Below, piece after piece: positions 60,477 to 64,000 of a stretch of DNA of 64,000 bases (within the stretch, counting starts at the first letter, position 1; every line of letters begins with the position of its first letter). The translations under genes and the position numbers were made by a program. Origin of the DNA: Strongylocentrotus droebachiensis (taxonomy: Eukaryota > Echinodermata > Echinoidea > Camarodonta > Strongylocentrotidae); the NCBI GenBank assembly GCA_035222895.1, contig JAVYIG010001836.1, positions 62,001 through 126,000 of the forward strand, given 5' to 3'. The notes under the pieces are model-generated. The model worked only from the letters and a program-made list of their open reading frames with translations, made no database searches and was not told where the DNA came from.

Positions 60477-60899
60477 ATGTGTGAATACCATCGAAAAGAT
60501 AGACCCATGGAAGTCATGTTCTACCTAACGATCCTGGTCCTCTGCCTGCTAGGTTTAAACCAAGCCCAGATCAGCAACATAGACCCAAGCTCGCAGAATG
60601 AGACCCAGATCATCACTCTCGGATTTCTAGCCCCTGACAAGACCAAGGTGGCCCGTCTGGTCCGCTTTAACGGCGGCGCCATGACCGTAGCGGTACGGGA
60701 CGTGAACAATAACCCGGACATGCTGCCGGGATATCGTCTCCAGTTCCGCTGGTTGGATACGTACGGTAACGAGGAAGGCTCTATACGCGCCCTGTCGGAC
60801 CAATGGCGGGATGGAATTGTTGCTTTCATAGGTCCTGGACTAACTTGTACCACGGAGGCTAAAGTAGCTGCTGCCTGGAATCTACCCATGATATCATAT
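60477..60899 (+). CDS. First coding exon of a receptor-type guanylate cyclase (extracellular ligand-binding domain, partial)
   Basis: The 141-residue exon starts two codons after an in-frame TAA at 60471-60473. ATG 60477 is the first start; ATG 60507 (residue 11) is an attractive alternative because it begins directly at a signal peptide (about residues 11-31, core FYLTILVLCLLGL). There is one N-glycosylation sequon, NET, at residue 41. The mature part reads as the start of an ANF-receptor / type I periplasmic-binding fold: the VNNNPDMLPGYRL segment near residues 76-88, then AFIGPGLTC with Cys124, then AAAWNLPMISY at the end. These are hallmarks of the ligand domain of invertebrate membrane guanylate cyclases (Gyc76C/Gyc32E/gcy type), which make cGMP through a cytoplasmic cyclase domain after ligand binding outside the cell. 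The exon ends in phase 0 at a GTAAGT donor (60900). It is visibly more GC-rich than its surroundings. Transmembrane, kinase-homology and cyclase domains are not in the window, so another receptor with this fold cannot be excluded. Confidence 0.85.
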
Positions 60900-63800
60900 G
60901 TAAGTCATTCATAATTTTAAATATTATGTGTCGCACTTTACGTCCTTAATTATATTCCTTTCGTCACTTAAAAGAAGCTTATTTTTTCAATTTATTCGTC
61001 AAGTTTTATTTTCCATTTTAATTGATGAATAACTGTATAAAGGGACATCGCTTTCTTCATGAGATATATTTTTTAATTATCCTACATAACCGACCCTACG
61101 TGCATTTTTGAAATATTGCGTTTTGTGCAGACGACAGACAGACAGACGAGATAAAAACGGTGCATGTATATTGGCGGATCTTAATAGATTCCATATTTCA
61201 ATTTGTAAATGCTGATTCATCCTAACCATATCTGACATTTAAAATAGCCGTCCAATAAACCTAGAGAACGAGAAAGCAAAATTACTACTCCGCTTAGAAA
61301 ATCTATTTTCAGCAAAATGAATATACGAATAGCTTTCACGGTTGACATGGTTTTCTCCCTTATTTATACTCTCTTCATTCCACCTGATCGACTCATGTAC
61401 CTATATAATATATATACAATATTAGCATGATGAAACTCGCAAAACAAGATCTTTATTTTATATATATATATATATATACAGGCGTGTTTGTGGGCCGTTT
61501 ACATATCTGATTAAAAGTAAGAAACTAAATATTTTTCTGTTTACATGATTATACATTTGTCAAATTCTGGATCGACAATTTCATTAAGCTCGTATGATTA
61601 ATGTTTCACTGTATCTTTTTAATCACTTTTTCAAGAGAGTGAACAAAGTTTTCATATTCATTTATGAGAGATACTCTCTCTATTTCCCTCTCCTTCTCAG
61701 TATATATTTGTTTTAATATTTCAAACTATTTCACTTGTTCAACTTTAATCGGATAAATGTTACAGTTTTATAAATATATGAGCTTTCTGAGCACCTCGTA
61801 TAATGTGAAAGTGAAATTAACATGCCGACCTTTATTGACAGCTCGTGTAATATTCACATCGTAGGCCCGTTATCAGCTGGTTTAATGACTTCAAAATGTC
61901 ATACTTTTTCTTAAACCATTAGGAATTCATTACTTATTTCTCTTTAATTGATGGTGAATGTATAAAACTCTAGTTTCCCAGTGACAAGTATTATATATAT
62001 TTTTTTACCTTAGACCTTAGTGATGAATAATTATAATACAACACAATAAACTGTCCTTTAGGTCTTCGAGTAAGTTCTGCTCCACTTATTAAAAGTATAT
62101 CCTAAGACATTTACAACAGGAAATTATGTTTGTATTATCAAATGATCTTAGTTGAATACTTGAAAAACAAATGGGAAGGATTATTTATGATTCTTTTTTT
62201 GGATGGGGAGGAGAAGTGAACTCCGTTTTTTTTGGTGTGTAAAGTTACTTTGGATTAACTGTTTCGTACCACTGCCCACAATCTAAATGATAATAAAGTA
62301 CTTTTTGCATGCAAAATAAGGACCTTTTTAATCGGGCGAAACCCAGCAGATACAGTTCATACTCGATAAGGCAATAATCCAAAATGATGACTGGATTTGA
62401 GAAGCCTTTAACGCGATCTGAAGATTCCTGTCCTTGGAACATGTTCCACAAAGTGTATATTATTGTTTCAGCTGGCAGGCGCAAATCAATGATGCGATCC
62501 GAGCTTGAGATGCACTATTTCATCCAGATTTGATTGGCGGTTGCTTAGCTCGATATGTGGTTAGAAGCAATCGTTATGGGTTGTAACGGCCTTTCATGAT
62601 GATCAGAATTACATCAAATAAAAAAGAAAGAAAGAGAGAGAGGGACTTGTTACTTGTAATGAGTAAATTCGTATGAGAGTTCATGGTCTACGGGGACTTT
62701 GATAAGGTCGCTATATGTGAAGATAAATTAAATTATTATGTCTCGATAGTATTTTGAAACGTAACGTAGTGTTTCTCGTTCCATTTTGCATCTGACAAAA
62801 TATTTGTCTCGATGCTGATAAAACATGAGAACCTTCATTGAATGTCACTTTCAGGAATTCTTCTGATTCACCTGTTGTAAGCTATTGTTTAGCTTACAAC
62901 ATTTGATGATTTGTTTTCACATAATTTCTGGTCGCGAAAGATATGATCATCACAAATTAGTTTTACTGTTATATGTCCAGAGGCAGATCCCTTTTTACTG
63001 GAAAGGCCATCTCTTTCATCATTTGAAAGACAAATCGCTTTATTTCTTCCTTTATTTCTTCTGGTAATTGTCAAAGGACTATGCAGCCTATCGCGAAGAT
63101 GAACTAAATATTACAAGCGGTAATCAAACCATTGATATATACGATTTAGATAAACAAAATATATACACAAACTTAATGTATATATACATATTTTATAGCA
63201 TGTGGCATTTTGACTGACAAAACGTTTCAAAATGCCACGTAGCATTCGATACACAATATACTTTTTAATAGACCTCGCGGCCCATTTAGTAAAGGAAGAT
63301 GTATACTTGAGGTTATCTTATACGATTCATTCATAGGTCTTCGGTATGAAAGACGTCTTTATAACTCCTCCAGCAAGCGTTGCTAAGGAAGACGACGATG
63401 ATGCAGGCCATTATCGAAATACACACCGGAATATGTATTGTTTAAAATTCGGTCCATTAAAGCTGAGGAATAGGGAGGTTTGCTTTCCCTCAGTACTGAG
63501 ATCAAGACTTGCGTTATGTACCATAATACTTTTACGAGCCTGAATGTGGTTTAAGTAGTCACCCAAAGAACCAAAATTGTTTTGAATTGGTGCAAAATTC
63601 ATATCATTGCGAAGTGGAAGCCTTACTTATCAAATATAACAACTTCCCTTTTCAAAATATGTTTGGGGCCCGCAGTAGTCATTTCTCAAATTGTTTAATT
63701 TTGAGATCAAGATTTTCTGCCTTCAGCGGTCCTCCGTAAAGCGACAAGATTCGTGACGTCAACTGCGAGACACAGCTAGCCACACAATTAAATGTTACGC

Positions 63801-64000
63801 CTTTACATGTATATCTATATGATTTGTCACCAAATTATTATTTATTTTTTTAAGGGGAAATCATTCCATGATCCAAATATGATTTGTCCATAATTATCAG
63901 TTGTCGTGATTTTTTTCGGGTGACTATTTGTAATAAAGGTGATACAATTTTCGGGTAATATTTCAACAGGATTGGATTATGAAATTTAAAATTTGCATTA
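60900..64000 (+). other. Intron 1 of the receptor gene (runs off the window)
   Basis: It begins with the donor GTAAGT immediately after the TAT codon that closes the exon. The sequence is AT-rich with TA tracts (about 61459-61480), GACA-type microsatellite and short GA runs. No continuation of the ligand-binding domain (a Cys-containing strand expected just after PMISY) was recognised before 64000, so intron 1 probably exceeds 3.1 kb. Small ORFs near 62245-62484 and 63346-63543 do not resemble guanylate cyclase. Confidence 0.6.

Overview
This is a gene-poor stretch of an AT-rich animal nuclear genome. The intron-bearing receptor gene, tRNA-derived SINEs, a two-ORF LINE, terminal-inverted-repeat (TIR) DNA elements and abundant GA/CT, CA, TA and trinucleotide microsatellites all point to a metazoan. 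The mix suggests a marine invertebrate, perhaps an echinoderm; that placement is an inference and no single feature proves it. There are no bacterial operons, rRNA genes, CRISPR arrays or credible functional tRNA genes.

Only one host coding region is convincing. An exon at 60477-60899 (+) encodes a signal peptide and the start of a type I periplasmic-binding-like ligand domain (ANF-receptor family), as found in single-pass receptor guanylate cyclases. It ends at a clear GTAAGT splice donor in phase 0. The remaining 3.1 kb looks like intron 1, so the gene continues beyond the window. The 60 kb upstream is intergenic or regulatory sequence packed with mobile-element remnants.

The best-preserved element is a LINE at 45235-50773 (-). 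It has a 14-bp target-site duplication, a poly(A) tail, ORF1 with two CCHC zinc knuckles, and ORF2 with an AP-type endonuclease, reverse transcriptase and C-terminal Cys/His region. ORF2 is broken three times, each at an A homopolymer and each in the same direction. This is either decay or a sequence-quality artefact.

Most other elements carry no recognisable transposase: two TA-flanked mariner-like MITEs (1345-2008, 15943-16213), a TTAA-flanked MITE (9839-10372), an hAT-like element with an 8-bp duplication and long G runs (42895-43211), a 2.1-kb element with 57-bp TIRs and subterminal repeat clusters (30493-32601), a foldback element (25206-25442), a CRE-palindrome-ended TIR unit (53711-54285), and a 3.3-kb structure bounded by 290-bp inverted arms (34751-38083). 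SINE copies lie at 3957-4196, 4486-4620 and about 29715-29870. Short tandem arrays of 126-230-bp units occur at 26405-27290, 27467-27842 and 43411-43655.

No new multi-gene system was found. The most useful leads are the receptor exon with a strong 5'-leader hairpin, the LINE with its homopolymer breaks, and the unclassified TIR elements.
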